Positions 15,566-25,414 are shown, numbered from the stretch's first letter. The stretch: DNA of 64,000 nt from Thioclava pacifica DSM 10166 (GCF_000714535.1 NZ_AUND01000039.1:124001-188000); one strand, 5' to 3'. Numbers and translations: made by a program. Notes: generated by a model from the sequence alone, not told the origin.

Positions 15566-16756
15566 ATGCGCAGCGAGACCCATCTGAAACGTCGCCTCGG
15601 GCCTGTTCTGATGATCGGATACGGGGTCGGCGTCATGGTGGGTGCGGGGATCTATGTCCTCGTCGGCGCGGTGGCTGCGCAGGCCGGGATCTGGGCGCCG
15701 CTGGCTTTCGCGCTGGCGGGGCTGATCGCGACCCCCTCTGCGCTTTCCTATGCCGAGCTGTCTTCGCGTATTCCCGAAGCCGCCGGCGAGGCCGCCTATG
15801 TCGAGGAAGGTCTGGGCAGCCATGCGCTTGGCGTTCTCGTGGGGCTTGGCATCGTGGCGGCGGGAACGATCTCGGCGGCGGCGGTGCTGCGCGGGGGCGC
15901 GGGCTATCTGACTTTGCTTCTGCCCCTTCCGAACGAGGTCGTGATGGTGGGGCTCGGCCTCGCACTGATCGGGGTGGCGTGTCTTGGCGTGCTGGAATCC
16001 GTGAGTTTTGCCGCGGTGCTGACCTTGATCGAGGTGACGGGGCTGGCTCTGGTGATCTGGGCCGGATTTTCGGTCGAACCGAGCCCGGATCTGAGCCCAT
16101 TGCCCACACCTCATTGGCCGGGCATCGCGGCTGCCGCATCGCTGGCTTTCTTCGCCTTCATCGGCTTCGAGGACATGGTGAACATGTCCGAGGAAATGCG
16201 CAATCCGACACATGACATGCCGCGCGCGATCCTCGGCGCACTGGCGATCACCACGGTGCTTTATCTCGGCGTCTCGTGGGCGGCAGTACGTGCCGTGCCC
16301 CTGGCCGAGCTGAGCGCCTCCGAACAACCGCTGGCCCTTGTCTGGCAATCGGCGGGGCATGGGCCGCAGCTGCTGGCCGCTATCGCGGTGGCGGCGGCGC
16401 TGAACGGGGTGCTGGCGCAGGTGGTGATGGCGGCGCGGGTGCTCTACGGGTTGGGACGGCGCGCGCCGGCGCTGAGCGTCTTTCATGCCGCCCATCCCCG
16501 TCTTGGCACGCCGGTTCTGGCAACGGTTCTGTCCGGCGCGGGGATGATCGCGCTTGCGCTCTCGGCACCGGTCGAGCAATTGGCAGGTGCAAGCGCGATG
16601 GTGCTGCTTGGCGTCTTTCTGCTTGTCAATCTTGCGCTCATCGTGCTTAAGCGCCGCTCCGCCTTCGCGCCGTTCCGCGTGCCGATGGCGGTGCCGGTGC
16701 TGGGCGCGAGTTTCGCGGGCGCCGCTTTGATCGCCGCCCTGGGAGGTTTCGCATGA
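15566..16756 (+). CDS. APC-superfamily amino acid/amine permease
   Basis: 396 residues with about 11-12 hydrophobic helices. I place the start at ATG 15566; upstream codons in the same frame read through the end of murC in a meaningless sequence. The N-terminal IGYGVGVMVGAGIYVLVG is the first-helix GxG(I/V)IGxGI-type motif of APC permeases. FFAFIGFEDMVNMSEEMRNPTHDMPRAI is the helix-6 substrate/ion region with the conserved GFE. The substrate is unknown. It overlaps the DUF2484 gene by four bases, so the two are co-translated. Its place between murC and murB is unusual; there it could supply or recycle amino acids, but that is speculation. Confidence 0.85.
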   Translation: MRSETHLKRRLGPVLMIGYGVGVMVGAGIYVLVGAVAAQAGIWAPLAFALAGLIATPSALSYAELSSRIPEAAGEAAYVEEGLGSHALGVLVGLGIVAAGTISAAAVLRGGAGYLTLLLPLPNEVVMVGLGLALIGVACLGVLESVSFAAVLTLIEVTGLALVIWAGFSVEPSPDLSPLPTPHWPGIAAAASLAFFAFIGFEDMVNMSEEMRNPTHDMPRAILGALAITTVLYLGVSWAAVRAVPLAELSASEQPLALVWQSAGHGPQLLAAIAVAAALNGVLAQVVMAARVLYGLGRRAPALSVFHAAHPRLGTPVLATVLSGAGMIALALSAPVEQLAGASAMVLLGVFLLVNLALIVLKRRSAFAPFRVPMAVPVLGASFAGAALIAALGGFA

Positions 16757-17007
16757 CGATTTCGCTGCTCCTCGCCTGTGTTTGGGCGCTGCTTGCCACG
16801 GGCATCGCGCTTGGCCCGCAACGGTTCCACTGGCCCGCAGCCTGGGTGCTGATCGCGCTTGGCGTGCCGCTTGTGGGCTGGGTGACCTATGAGAACGGCC
16901 CGCTGCTGGGGCTGATTGCGCTGGCGGGTGGCATGTCGGTCCTGCGCTGGCCGGTGATCTACCTCTTTCGCGCCCTGCGCGGCCCGCGCGATCACGCTGG
17001 CGAGTGA
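16753..17007 (+). CDS. DUF2484 family small membrane protein
   Basis: 84 residues with two or three hydrophobic segments (ISLLLACVWALLATGIAL; AWVLIALGVPLVGWVTY; LGLIALAGGMSVLRWPVIYL). It ends with LFRALRGP, which resembles the small DUF2484 protein commonly found between murC and murB in Rhodobacterales. The function is unknown; conservation of place suggests a link to wall synthesis or division. It starts within the stop of the APC permease (ATGA overlap) and precedes murB by 44 bases. Confidence 0.82.
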   Translation: MTISLLLACVWALLATGIALGPQRFHWPAAWVLIALGVPLVGWVTYENGPLLGLIALAGGMSVLRWPVIYLFRALRGPRDHAGE

Positions 17008-17051
17008 GCCTCCGCTTGCCCTGAGCCGCCCACGGGGATACGAGAAACGCC

Positions 17052-17984
17052 ATGAGTGATTGCCCTTCGAGCTATACCCCGCGCGGCGCGCTGACGCCGA
17101 ACCGGCCGCTGGCCGATCTGACCTGGCTGCGTGTCGGCGGCCCGGCCGACTGGCTGTTCCAGCCTGCCGATGAGGACGACCTCGCGGCCTTCCTGAAGGG
17201 CTTGCCCGAGAACGTCCCGGTCTTCCCGATGGGCGTCGGCTCCAACCTGATCGTGCGCGATGGCGGGATCCGGGCGGTGGTGATCCGGCTCGGGCGCGGC
17301 TTCAACGGGATCGAGGTGCAGGGCGAGACAGTGATTGCGGGCGCTGCGGCGCTCGATGCCCATGTCGCGAGGCGCGCGGCGCAAGCGGGGCGCGACCTGA
17401 CCTTCCTGCGCACCATTCCCGGCGCGATCGGCGGCGCAGTGCGGATGAATGCGGGCTGTTACGGCTCTTATGTCGCCGATCACCTGATCGAGGCGCGTGC
17501 GATCACCCGCGAGGGCGCGCGCGTCACGCTCACGCCCGAGGATCTGAACTTCGCCTATCGCCAGTCCGATCTGCCTGAGGGCTGGGTGCTGACCAGCGCC
17601 ACCTTCCGCGCCGAGGCGGGCGAGCCGGAGGCGCTCGAGGCGCATATGGCCGAGCAACTCGCCAAGCGCGATGCCACCCAGCCCACTAAGGACCGCACCG
17701 CCGGTTCGACCTTCCGCAACCCTGCAGGCTTTTCCTCGACGGGTCGCGCCGATGATACGCATGAGCTGAAGGCGTGGAAGGTGATCGACGATGCCGGCAT
17801 GCGCGGCGCTCGGATCGGTGGCGCGCAAATGTCCGAAAAACACAGCAATTTCCTGATCAACACTGGCGATGCTACCGCCGCGGACCTCGAAAATCTCGGT
17901 GAGGAGGTGCGCAAAAAGGTTGTGCAATCGAGTGGAATTTCGCTAGAGTGGGAAATCATGCGCGTAGGAGAATTCGAGGCATAA
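17052..17984 (+). CDS. murB: UDP-N-acetylenolpyruvoylglucosamine reductase
   Basis: 310 residues. This FAD enzyme reduces enolpyruvyl-UDP-GlcNAc to UDP-MurNAc with NADPH. The FAD-binding segments are [27 protein letters not shown] and [19 protein letters not shown]. The catalytic Ser region is AGSTFRNP, and the C-terminal Glu lies in [10 protein letters not shown]. The layout matches the type IIa/b MurB of alphaproteobacteria, and the length is normal. It lies between DUF2484 and ddl on the same strand, with 44 and 58 base gaps, consistent with one transcript. Confidence 0.97.
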   Translation: MSDCPSSYTPRGALTPNRPLADLTWLRVGGPADWLFQPADEDDLAAFLKGLPENVPVFPMGVGSNLIVRDGGIRAVVIRLGRGFNGIEVQGETVIAGAAALDAHVARRAAQAGRDLTFLRTIPGAIGGAVRMNAGCYGSYVADHLIEARAITREGARVTLTPEDLNFAYRQSDLPEGWVLTSATFRAEAGEPEALEAHMAEQLAKRDATQPTKDRTAGSTFRNPAGFSSTGRADDTHELKAWKVIDDAGMRGARIGGAQMSEKHSNFLINTGDATAADLENLGEEVRKKVVQSSGISLEWEIMRVGEFEA

Positions 17985-18042
17985 GACCTCTGCCCTAAAG
18001 CGCGATTTCCAAGACGGGGGCCAACCCCCGCATGAGGCGAAA

Positions 18043-18966
18043 GTGGCGGGTATGTCGAGCAGGGCATCCCATCGTGTGGCGGTTCTTTTGGGCGGCCCTT
18101 CCGCGGAGCGGGAGGTGTCTTTGTCCTCGGGGGCCGAATGCGTCAAGGCGCTGCGCACGGCGGGTTTCGAAGTGATCGAGATCGACGCGGGAGAGGATCT
18201 TCCGCAAAGGCTGGCCGATGCCAGCCCCGATTGCGTCTTCAACGCGCTTCATGGCCGCTGGGGCGAGGATGGCTGCGTGCAGGGCCTGCTCGAATGGCTG
18301 CGCATCCCCTATACCCATTCCGGCGTGCTCGCGTCTGCGCTTGCGATGGACAAGGCCCGCGCCAAGCAGGCCTATGCCGCCGTCGATCTGCCGATCGTGC
18401 AGTCGGTGATCGCGGGCAAGGACGAGGTGATGGCGCGCCATGTGCTGCCCGCGCCTTACGTCGTGAAGCCGAACAACGAGGGCTCCTCGGTCGGCGTCTA
18501 TCTGGTGATGGACGGGGCGAATGCCCCGCCGAAGCTTTCCGATGCGATGCCCGCCGAAGTGATGGTCGAGACCTACGCGCCGGGCCGCGAGCTGACCGTG
18601 TCGGTGATGGGCGACCGCGCGCTGTGTGTGACCGAAATCATCACCGAGGGCTGGTATGACTATGACGCGAAATACCGCCCCGGCGGCTCGCGCCACGTCC
18701 TGCCCGCCGAAATTCCGATCGAGATCACCGAGGCCTGCCTCGATTACGCCTTGCGCGCCCATCAGGTGTTGGGCTGCCGGGGCCTGTCGCGCACCGATTT
18801 CCGCTGGGACGAGGGCAGGGGGCTCGCGGGCCTCGTACTCCTTGAGACCAACACCCAGCCGGGGATGACGCCCACCTCGCTCGCCCCGGAACAGGCCGCG
18901 CATTGCGGCATCGACTTCCCCGCGCTTTGCGCCTGGCTGGTGGAGGACGCCTCATGCGACCGCTGA
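18043..18966 (+). CDS. ddl: D-alanine--D-alanine ligase
   Basis: 307 residues. This ATP-grasp enzyme makes the D-Ala-D-Ala dipeptide for wall precursors. [17 protein letters not shown] is the N-terminal signature with the catalytic Glu/Ser. [12 protein letters not shown] is the ATP-grasp loop, and [19 protein letters not shown] is the metal/product site. GTG 18043 is taken as start because GAGG lies 5 bases upstream; ATG 18052 is the alternative, but then the spacing is 14. The 3' end overlaps the ftsQ start by 13 bases. Confidence 0.95.
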   Translation: MAGMSSRASHRVAVLLGGPSAEREVSLSSGAECVKALRTAGFEVIEIDAGEDLPQRLADASPDCVFNALHGRWGEDGCVQGLLEWLRIPYTHSGVLASALAMDKARAKQAYAAVDLPIVQSVIAGKDEVMARHVLPAPYVVKPNNEGSSVGVYLVMDGANAPPKLSDAMPAEVMVETYAPGRELTVSVMGDRALCVTEIITEGWYDYDAKYRPGGSRHVLPAEIPIEITEACLDYALRAHQVLGCRGLSRTDFRWDEGRGLAGLVLLETNTQPGMTPTSLAPEQAAHCGIDFPALCAWLVEDASCDR

Positions 18967-19916
18967 CCCCGCATCCTCCGAGCGAGGCCTCGGGACATCG
19001 CGGCGGATCCGCCGCTGGCATGGCGCCGCGCGTCTATCAGCGTGCACGCACGCCGCGCCGCGACCCCGCGCCGTCACGGCTGTCCTTCAAGCTTCAGCGG
19101 CTCTGGCTGACACCCGCTGTGCGCGCCTTCACCCGGATCGGCGTTCCGGTCTTTGTCGTGGTGCTCGGCCTCGGCCTCTGGCTCGGTGATCAGGGCCGCC
19201 GTGCCGATCTCGTCGCCAAGGTGCAGGACGTGAAGGAGGCGATCGAGCATCGCCCCGAATTCATGGTGAAGATCCTCAAGATCGAAGGCGCGAGCCCCGA
19301 AGTCGCCCATGCGGTGCGCGCGATGATGCCCGCAGGCCTGCCCGCCTCGAGCTTCGATATTGACCTCGACGCCTATCGCGACACGATCCGCCGTCTTGAC
19401 GCGGTGGCTGATGTGAGCCTCGTGATCCGCGCGGGCGGTATTCTCGAAGCCGATGTCACCGAGCGCGTCCCGGCGATCCTGTGGCGCAAGCCCACCGGGC
19501 TCGAGATGCTCGACAATTCCGGTCACCGGGTCGCAACGCTGCTCACGCGCGAGGCCCGCCCTGATCTGCCCGTGATCGCTGGAGAGGGGGCGGACAAGGC
19601 CGTGCCCGAAGCGCTCCAGATCATGGCCGATGCCGGTCCGCTTCTGCCGCGTCTGCGCGGCCTCGAGCGGATGGGCGCGCGGCGCTGGGACATGGTGCTC
19701 GACAATGACCAGCGTATCATGTTGCCGGAGAAAGATCCGGTTGCGGCGCTTGACCGGATCCTCGCGCTCAACACCGCCGAGGATCTGCTCGCCCGCGATT
19801 TCACTGTGATCGATTTCCGCAACAAGGACCGCCCGACGATCCGGCTGAGCGATACCGCGCTCGCCGAGTTCCGCCGCGTCCAATCCGACATTCTCAAAGC
19901 GAGGGCCACGCAATGA
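18954..19916 (+). CDS. ftsQ: Cell division protein FtsQ
   Basis: 320 residues from ATG 18954. An in-frame ATG at 18903 would add 17 residues encoded inside ddl with no recognisable conservation. The Arg-rich cytoplasmic N-terminus of about 55 residues precedes one transmembrane helix ([17 protein letters not shown]). A POTRA-like domain follows ([24 protein letters not shown]) and then the FtsQ beta domain ([16 protein letters not shown]-type strands). FtsQ bridges FtsA/FtsK to FtsB/FtsL at the septum. Its stop overlaps ftsA by four bases. Confidence 0.94.
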   Translation: MRPLTPHPPSEASGHRGGSAAGMAPRVYQRARTPRRDPAPSRLSFKLQRLWLTPAVRAFTRIGVPVFVVVLGLGLWLGDQGRRADLVAKVQDVKEAIEHRPEFMVKILKIEGASPEVAHAVRAMMPAGLPASSFDIDLDAYRDTIRRLDAVADVSLVIRAGGILEADVTERVPAILWRKPTGLEMLDNSGHRVATLLTREARPDLPVIAGEGADKAVPEALQIMADAGPLLPRLRGLERMGARRWDMVLDNDQRIMLPEKDPVAALDRILALNTAEDLLARDFTVIDFRNKDRPTIRLSDTALAEFRRVQSDILKARATQ

Positions 19917-21238
19917 CCGATCTCTACGAGTTCCAGCGCGCGATGCGCAACATGCGCAAGGCCGCGATGCAACGCGGGGTGATCGCGCTTCTCGATATCG
20001 GCACCTCGAAGATCGCCTGCCTCGTGCTGCGGTTCGACAGCCCGAACGGGCCGGAGGAGGAAGGTTCGCTGGCCGGTCACGCCGCGGTCCGGGTGATCGG
20101 GGCAGCCACGACCCGCTCGCGCGGGGTGCGTTTTGGCGAGATCGACGCGATGGCCGAGACCGAGCGCGCGATCCGCACGGCCGTTCAGGCCGCGCAGAAG
20201 ATGGCCAATACCCGCGTCGATCACGTGATCGCCTGTTTCGCTGGGGCTGAACCGCGCTCTTACGGGCTGGCGGGCGAAATCGAGGTCCAAGGCGATCAGG
20301 TCACCGAATGCGATGTGAGCCGCGTGCTGGCGGCGTGTGACATGCCGCCGATCGGAGCCGGGCGAGAGGTGCTTCATGCCCAGCCTGTCAACTTCGCGTT
20401 GGATCACCGCTCGGGGCTGGGCGATCCGCGTGGCCATGCCGGGCAGCGCCTCGCGGTCGACATGCATCTGTTGACGGTCGAGGAAACGGCAATCCAGAAC
20501 CTGATCTATTGCATCCGGCGCTGCGATCTCGAACTCGCGGGCATCGCAAGCTCGGCCTATGTCTCGGGCATCTCCAGCCTCGTCGAGGACGAGCAGGAGC
20601 TGGGGTCGGCCTGCGTGGATATGGGCGGCGGCGCAACGGGCGTGTCGATCTTCATGAAGAAACACATGATCTATGCCGATGCGGTGCGGCTGGGTGGTGA
20701 TCATGTCACCCGCGACATCGCGGCCGGGCTTCAGGTGCCGATGTCGGTGGCCGAGCGGATCAAGACCTTCCATGGCGGCGTTGTCGCCACGGGCATGGAT
20801 GATCGCGAGATGATCGAGCTGGGTGGCAATTCCGGCGATTGGGAAAAGGACCGTCGCCAGATCAGCCGTGCCGAGCTGATCGGGATCATGCGCCCGCGCG
20901 TCGAGGAAATCCTCGAGGATGTACGCGCGATCCTCGACGGGGCCGGGTTCGAACACCTGCCCTCCAAGCAGATCGTGCTGACCGGCGGCGCAAGCCAGAT
21001 CCCCGGTCTGGATGGTCTCGCGGCCCGAATCCTCGGGCAGAACGTGCGCCTCGGACGGCCGATGCGCGTGCAGGGTCCGCCGCAGGCCGCGACCGGTTCG
21101 GGGTTTTCCTCGGTGGTCGGGCTGGCGCTCTTCGCGGCCCATCCGCAAGACGAATGGTGGGATTTCGAAATGCCGCCCGAGACCATGGGCGGGCGCTCGC
21201 TGCGCCGGGCCATCCGCTGGTTCCGGGACAACTGGTGA
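19913..21238 (+). CDS. ftsA: Cell division protein FtsA
   Basis: 441 residues. FtsA is the actin-like ATPase that tethers FtsZ to the membrane and recruits later division proteins. ALLDIGTSKIACLVL is the phosphate-1 motif. CVDMGGGATGVSIF is phosphate-2 and LTGGASQIPGLDGLA the adenosine motif. A C-terminal RRAIRWFRDNW amphipathic helix serves as membrane target. The N-terminus carries about 25 extra residues before the actin fold (EFQRAMRNMRKAAMQRG), which is common in Rhodobacterales. It overlaps ftsQ by four bases. A 269-base non-coding region then separates it from ftsZ. Confidence 0.97.
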   Translation: MTDLYEFQRAMRNMRKAAMQRGVIALLDIGTSKIACLVLRFDSPNGPEEEGSLAGHAAVRVIGAATTRSRGVRFGEIDAMAETERAIRTAVQAAQKMANTRVDHVIACFAGAEPRSYGLAGEIEVQGDQVTECDVSRVLAACDMPPIGAGREVLHAQPVNFALDHRSGLGDPRGHAGQRLAVDMHLLTVEETAIQNLIYCIRRCDLELAGIASSAYVSGISSLVEDEQELGSACVDMGGGATGVSIFMKKHMIYADAVRLGGDHVTRDIAAGLQVPMSVAERIKTFHGGVVATGMDDREMIELGGNSGDWEKDRRQISRAELIGIMRPRVEEILEDVRAILDGAGFEHLPSKQIVLTGGASQIPGLDGLAARILGQNVRLGRPMRVQGPPQAATGSGFSSVVGLALFAAHPQDEWWDFEMPPETMGGRSLRRAIRWFRDNW

Positions 21239-21363
21239 AATGTTGAAAAAGTGAAATTCAGGCGATCTCAGGCATCTGTCATGCGACCTTAATGCGATCG
21301 CAGGGGCGGCAGGGGTGCCGCTCGGTCAACACCATATTCTGAGACTTGCGCGAAATACCGCTT

Positions 21364-21417
21364 GTCACGCAAAAGCGAACTCCAGATTTTGTGGTTTGGG
21401 GCGGTTTTTTGCGTGAC
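21364..21417. promoter_or_regulatory. Perfect 11-bp inverted repeat upstream of ftsZ
   Basis: GTCACGCAAAA at 21364-21374 is mirrored perfectly by TTTTGCGTGAC at 21407-21417 with 32 bases between. It lies in the 269-base ftsA-ftsZ gap, about 90-145 bases before the ftsZ ATG. A GANTC site (GATTC, the CcrM methylation target of alphaproteobacteria) follows at 21426-21430. The repeat could be a regulator site or a leader hairpin controlling ftsZ dosage. The assignment is inference from symmetry and position. Confidence 0.5.
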
Positions 21418-21507
21418 GATGTGGCGATTCATCGCTAAAATCGGTCTAATTTCCATTCAATTCGGTCTGGGACAGGGCCGGGCAGCAACAACAGGCGGAC
21501 AAACCAC

Positions 21508-23193
21508 ATGGCGTTGAATTTGATGATGTCAGAGCAGCAGGACCTCAAGCCCCGGATCACCGTGTTCGGCGTTGGCGGCGCGGGCGGCAACGCGGTCAAC
21601 AACATGATCGAGAAGCAGCTTGAAGGGGTCGAGTTCGTCGTCGCGAATACCGATGCCCAGGCGCTCCAGCAGTCCAAATCGCAAGCCCGCGTTCAGATGG
21701 GTACGCAGGTTACCGAAGGCCTCGGCGCTGGTGCGCGCCCCTCTGTTGGTGCGGCCGCTGCCGAAGAGAGCATCGAGACCATCGTGGATCACCTCGCCGG
21801 CGCGCATATGTGCTTCATCACCGCTGGCATGGGCGGCGGCACCGGAACGGGTGCGGCTCCGATCATCGCGCAGGCCGCGCGTGAACTCGGCGTTCTGACC
21901 GTCGGCGTCGTCACCAAGCCCTTCCAGTTCGAAGGCGCCAAGCGGATGCGTCAGGCCGAAGAGGGGCTGGAGGCGCTGCAAAAAGTTGTCGACACGCTGA
22001 TCATCATTCCGAACCAGAACCTGTTCCGTCTGGCGAATGAGAAGACCACCTTCACCGAAGCCTTCGCGATGGCCGACGACGTGCTCTATCAGGGCGTGAA
22101 GGGCGTGACCGACCTGATGGTCCGTCCGGGCCTCATCAACCTCGACTTCGCCGATGTCCGCGCCGTGATGGACGAGATGGGCAAGGCGATGATGGGCACG
22201 GGCGAGTCCAACGGCGAGGACCGTGCGGTTCAGGCGGCCGAGAAGGCGATCGCGAACCCGCTGCTCGACGAGATCTCGCTCAAAGGCGCGAAAGGCGTTC
22301 TCATCAACATCACCGGCGGCTACGACCTCACGCTGTTCGAGCTCGACGAGGCCGCAAACCGCATCCGCGAGGAAGTGGACCCGGACGCCAACATCATCGT
22401 CGGCTCGACGCTGGACCCCGACATGGACGGGGCGATGCGCGTGTCGGTCGTCGCGACCGGTATCGACGCGCTGGCCGTGACCACCGAGATCCCGGTGCCG
22501 CGCCGCTCGCTTGCCGAGCCGCTGAAGCCCGCCGAGCCGGTGCAGGAGCGCGCTCCCGAGCCCGCGCCGCAGCCCGTGCGCGAAGAACCCGTTGCGGTCG
22601 CCCCGGCGCCCCAGCCCGCGCCGCAACCGGCCCCCGGCCCGGCGCTGAGCATCAATGCGACCCAACCTGTCGCTCAGCCGGCTCCGCAGCCCACGACCGA
22701 ACGCACCCTGTTCGACGCGCCGGCAGCCCGTGCCGCCGCCGAGGCGCCGCAAGCGCGCGCTCCGGAAGTGGCCGACGACCTGCCGCCCCCGGCCTATCGT
22801 GCGCAAAGCGAACCGGCGCCCGAGCTGCATGTGGAGGACGAAGCGGCCTATGTCGCCCCCCGTCCGCGCCAGCCCGGCACGCCTTCGCCCGAAGCCCTGC
22901 GTCGCCTTGAAGCCGCGGTGAACAAGGCTCCGGCGGCGCCGCAGCAGCGCCCGATGGCCGCGAGCCGTCCGGCCGCACCGGCGCCTCAGCCGCAGGCCGA
23001 GAAGCCGCGTTTCGGGATCAACTCGCTGATCAACCGGATGACCGGTCACGGCCATCCTGAAGCCCAACCCGCGCCGCAGCCGGCCCCGCGTCAGCAGGCC
23101 GCTCAGCCGCGTGCCGAGGCCTATGACGACGAGCAGAGCGACGATCAGGATCGCATCGAGATCCCCGCTTTCCTGCGTCGTCAGGCGAACTGA
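21508..23193 (+). CDS. ftsZ: Cell division protein FtsZ, with long Pro/Ala/Gln-rich linker
   Basis: 561 residues. This tubulin-like GTPase forms the division ring. [15 protein letters not shown] binds nucleotide. [13 protein letters not shown], with GGGTGTG at about 109-115, is the tubulin signature, and [11 protein letters not shown] is the T7-loop region with catalytic Asp. The globular core ends near residue 330. A disordered linker of about 200 residues rich in Pro, Ala, Gln and Glu follows. The conserved C-terminal peptide [14 protein letters not shown] binds FtsA and other partners. E. coli FtsZ is about 383 residues, so the extra length is all linker. The ribosome site is weak (AGGCGG, 9 bases off). 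An intrinsic terminator follows. Confidence 0.97.
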   Translation: MALNLMMSEQQDLKPRITVFGVGGAGGNAVNNMIEKQLEGVEFVVANTDAQALQQSKSQARVQMGTQVTEGLGAGARPSVGAAAAEESIETIVDHLAGAHMCFITAGMGGGTGTGAAPIIAQAARELGVLTVGVVTKPFQFEGAKRMRQAEEGLEALQKVVDTLIIIPNQNLFRLANEKTTFTEAFAMADDVLYQGVKGVTDLMVRPGLINLDFADVRAVMDEMGKAMMGTGESNGEDRAVQAAEKAIANPLLDEISLKGAKGVLINITGGYDLTLFELDEAANRIREEVDPDANIIVGSTLDPDMDGAMRVSVVATGIDALAVTTEIPVPRRSLAEPLKPAEPVQERAPEPAPQPVREEPVAVAPAPQPAPQPAPGPALSINATQPVAQPAPQPTTERTLFDAPAARAAAEAPQARAPEVADDLPPPAYRAQSEPAPELHVEDEAAYVAPRPRQPGTPSPEALRRLEAAVNKAPAAPQQRPMAASRPAAPAPQPQAEKPRFGINSLINRMTGHGHPEAQPAPQPAPRQQAAQPRAEAYDDEQSDDQDRIEIPAFLRRQAN

Positions 23194-23223
23194 GCGAAAA
23201 AATCGCTTCACAAATCGCGAGGA

Positions 23224-23254
23224 AGGGTCGGATTTTTCCGGCCCTTTTTCTTTT
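23224..23254 (+). terminator. Intrinsic terminator after ftsZ
   Basis: An 8-bp stem with one G-U (23224-23231 with 23238-23245) and a 6-base loop is followed by a T-rich tract to 23254. It lies 31 bases after the ftsZ stop, so lpxC needs its own promoter in the remaining gap. Confidence 0.85.
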
Positions 23255-23425
23255 GAAATCATGATCTTGCTGCACCCTGCGCAAGGTTTTGCCCGGACAG
23301 GGCTGCATTGTTTCACTCCGTTACAAAGAGTGAATTGTGATGCGGGGCGCGTCTGACTAACTGAGGCTGCGGCAACGGGAATTGAGATTCCGTTACCGCC
23401 AGAGATAAAAGTTGTGAGGTCAATC

Positions 23426-24346
23426 GTGCAGACGACGCTTGCCAAATCCGTGGCCTTTTCGGGCGTTGGGCTCCATTCGGGCGCCCCGGTCGAGATGCAT
23501 GTGCATCCCGCCCCCGCTGGTCATGGCATCGTGTTCCGCCGTACTGACGTGACCGGCGTGAACCCGCGTGTCCCCGCGCTCTGGGACCGGGTACCGAACG
23601 CCACGCTCTGCACGCTCATCGAGAATGAAGATGGGGTCCAGGTCTCGACGATTGAACACCTGATGGCCGCGCTCGTGGGCGCAGGCATTCACAATGCGCT
23701 GATCGCGTTGAACGCCGGCGAAGTGCCGATCCTTGACGGATCTTCGGCGCCTTTCGTGGATGCGTTCTGCAAGGCGGGTCTGCGTCAGCTCGCGGGTGAG
23801 CTGCGCGCCATCCGCATCCTCAAGCCGGTCGAAGTGCGCAACGGCGAGGCTGTCGCCCGCCTTGAGCCTGCGGCAAGCCTCGAGATCGATTTCCAGATCG
23901 ACTTCACCGATGCCGCGATTGGCCAGCAGAGCAAGCGCCTGAAAATGGCGAACGGCGCCTTCGTGCGCGAGCTGATGGACAGCCGTACCTTCTGCCGCCT
24001 CGCCGATGTCGATGCGATGCAGGAAAACGGTCTGGCCCTTGGCGGTACCTTCGAGAACGCGGTCGTCGTCGATGGCGACAAGGTTCTGAGCCCCGGTGGT
24101 CTGCGCCATGCCGACGAACCGGTGCGCCACAAGATGCTCGATGCGCTTGGGGATCTCGCGCTGGCGGGCGCGCCGATCCTGGGCCGTTATCGCGGTAATC
24201 GGGCGGGGCACGCGATGACCAACAACCTGCTGCGCGCGCTGTTTGAGCGCCCCGATGCCTGGTGCTGGGAGACCTGCTCTCCGGCGCAGGCCTACAGCCT
24301 TCCAGGTGCGGGCGTTTGCCGCGCCGAAGCCTTGGCAAGCGCCTGA
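23426..24346 (+). CDS. lpxC: UDP-3-O-acyl-N-acetylglucosamine deacetylase
   Basis: 306 residues. This zinc enzyme performs the first committed step of lipid A synthesis. I chose GTG 23426 because GAGGT lies 5 bases upstream and the protein then begins MQTTLAKSVAFSGVGLHSG, as in other LpxC; GTG 23414 would add four residues. STIEHLMAAL carries the first zinc His. HKMLDALGDLALAG holds the second His and Asp, and GHAMTNNLLRAL contributes the catalytic His. Length equals E. coli LpxC. It lies downstream of ftsZ as in many proteobacteria, but behind a terminator. Confidence 0.95.
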   Translation: MQTTLAKSVAFSGVGLHSGAPVEMHVHPAPAGHGIVFRRTDVTGVNPRVPALWDRVPNATLCTLIENEDGVQVSTIEHLMAALVGAGIHNALIALNAGEVPILDGSSAPFVDAFCKAGLRQLAGELRAIRILKPVEVRNGEAVARLEPAASLEIDFQIDFTDAAIGQQSKRLKMANGAFVRELMDSRTFCRLADVDAMQENGLALGGTFENAVVVDGDKVLSPGGLRHADEPVRHKMLDALGDLALAGAPILGRYRGNRAGHAMTNNLLRALFERPDAWCWETCSPAQAYSLPGAGVCRAEALASA

Positions 24347-24381
24347 GCTTGCATCCCCCGCTGAGGCGGGTACACAAGCTC
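24345..24381 (+). terminator. Stem-loop at the 3' end of lpxC
   Basis: GAGCTTG (24345-24351) pairs perfectly with CAAGCTC (24375-24381). Inside them CCCGC pairs with GCGGG around a TGAG loop. It starts at the lpxC stop codon and is followed by TTGTT, so it is probably a weak intrinsic terminator or 3'-end protecting structure. Confidence 0.55.
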
Positions 24382-24535
24382 TTGTTCGGTAGCGTCCCGT
24401 AGACGCCAAATCCGCCCGGAAAACCGTCAAACGCATTTTGCGCCCCGGATTTTTCTGTGCTAGGAAATCCCGAACAGCCCCGGAACACGGGGTGAGATTA
24501 GACGGGCCCGGGGCGTTCCCGGCAGCGAAAAAGGG

Positions 24536-25396
24536 ATGGGGCAGGGCATGGCGCGCGGCAAATCGGCGGCAGCGAAACTCGGGGCTCTTGGTCTTGTGAC
24601 GGCGCTGACCGCGTGCGGTCCCGATCCGAATGCCGCTCCGAATCTCGAGAATTTCACCGCTCAGCAGATCTATGAGCGTGGCGAATACGAGCTCGAAGTC
24701 GGCAATCCGCGTCGCCCCAATGATGCGCTGAAGTATTTTTCCGAGGTCGAGCGTCTCTATCCCTATTCGCAATGGGCCAAGCGCGCGCTGATCATGGAGG
24801 CCTATGCCCAGCACCGCGCCAAGAAATATGAAGAGGCCCGCGCCTCTGCGCAGCGCTTCCTCGACACCTACCCGGGCGATGAGGATGCGGCTTATGCGCA
24901 ATATCTGCTGGCGCTCAGCTATTACGATCAGATCGACGAGGTCGGCCGCGACCAGGGCCTGACCTTCCAGGCGCTCCAGTCGCTGCGCGACGTGATCGAG
25001 AAATACCCGGATTCGGAATATGCCCAGTCGGCGATCCTGAAATTCGATCTCGCCTTCGACCATCTCGCGGGCAAGGAGATGGAGATCGGGCGCTACTATC
25101 TCAAGCGCGGCAACTACACCGCAGCGATCAACCGTTTCCGTGTCGTGGTCGAACAGTTCCAGACCACGTCGCACACTCCCGAGGCGCTCGAGCGTCTCGT
25201 CGAGGCCTATCTTGCGCTTGGCATCACCGACGAGGCGCAGACGGCTGGTGCGATCCTTGGCCACAACTTCCAGTCCTCGCCCTTCTACCAGGATGCCTAC
25301 AACCTGCTCGAAAAGCGCGGTCTCAAGCCCGAAGCGAAGGGCAATGGCTGGCTTGCGAAGGTCTATCGGCAGGTGATCCGCGGCGAGTGGCTCTGA
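24536..25396 (+). CDS. bamD: Outer membrane assembly lipoprotein BamD
   Basis: 286 residues. BamD is a TPR lipoprotein of the beta-barrel assembly complex on the inner leaflet of the outer membrane. The N-terminal signal ends in the lipobox LVTALTACG, with the lipidated Cys near residue 27. Tandem TPR-like helices follow, with hallmark phrases such as YPYSQWAKRALIMEAYAQ, YPGDEDAAYAQYLLALSYYDQI and YPDSEYA. ATG 24536 is used; ATG 24548 four codons later is equally possible and gives a more usual signal peptide. It precedes recN by 18 bases, a pair conserved in Rhodobacterales. Confidence 0.94.
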   Translation: MGQGMARGKSAAAKLGALGLVTALTACGPDPNAAPNLENFTAQQIYERGEYELEVGNPRRPNDALKYFSEVERLYPYSQWAKRALIMEAYAQHRAKKYEEARASAQRFLDTYPGDEDAAYAQYLLALSYYDQIDEVGRDQGLTFQALQSLRDVIEKYPDSEYAQSAILKFDLAFDHLAGKEMEIGRYYLKRGNYTAAINRFRVVVEQFQTTSHTPEALERLVEAYLALGITDEAQTAGAILGHNFQSSPFYQDAYNLLEKRGLKPEAKGNGWLAKVYRQVIRGEWL

Positions 25397-25414
25397 CCGG
25401 GGCGGCGGCCTGAC

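Noticed and set aside
21529-23445. Minus-strand open frame of about 640 codons opposite ftsZ
   Set aside because: The plus strand encodes an unmistakable FtsZ. The antisense translation shows no family features and its length follows from codon bias.
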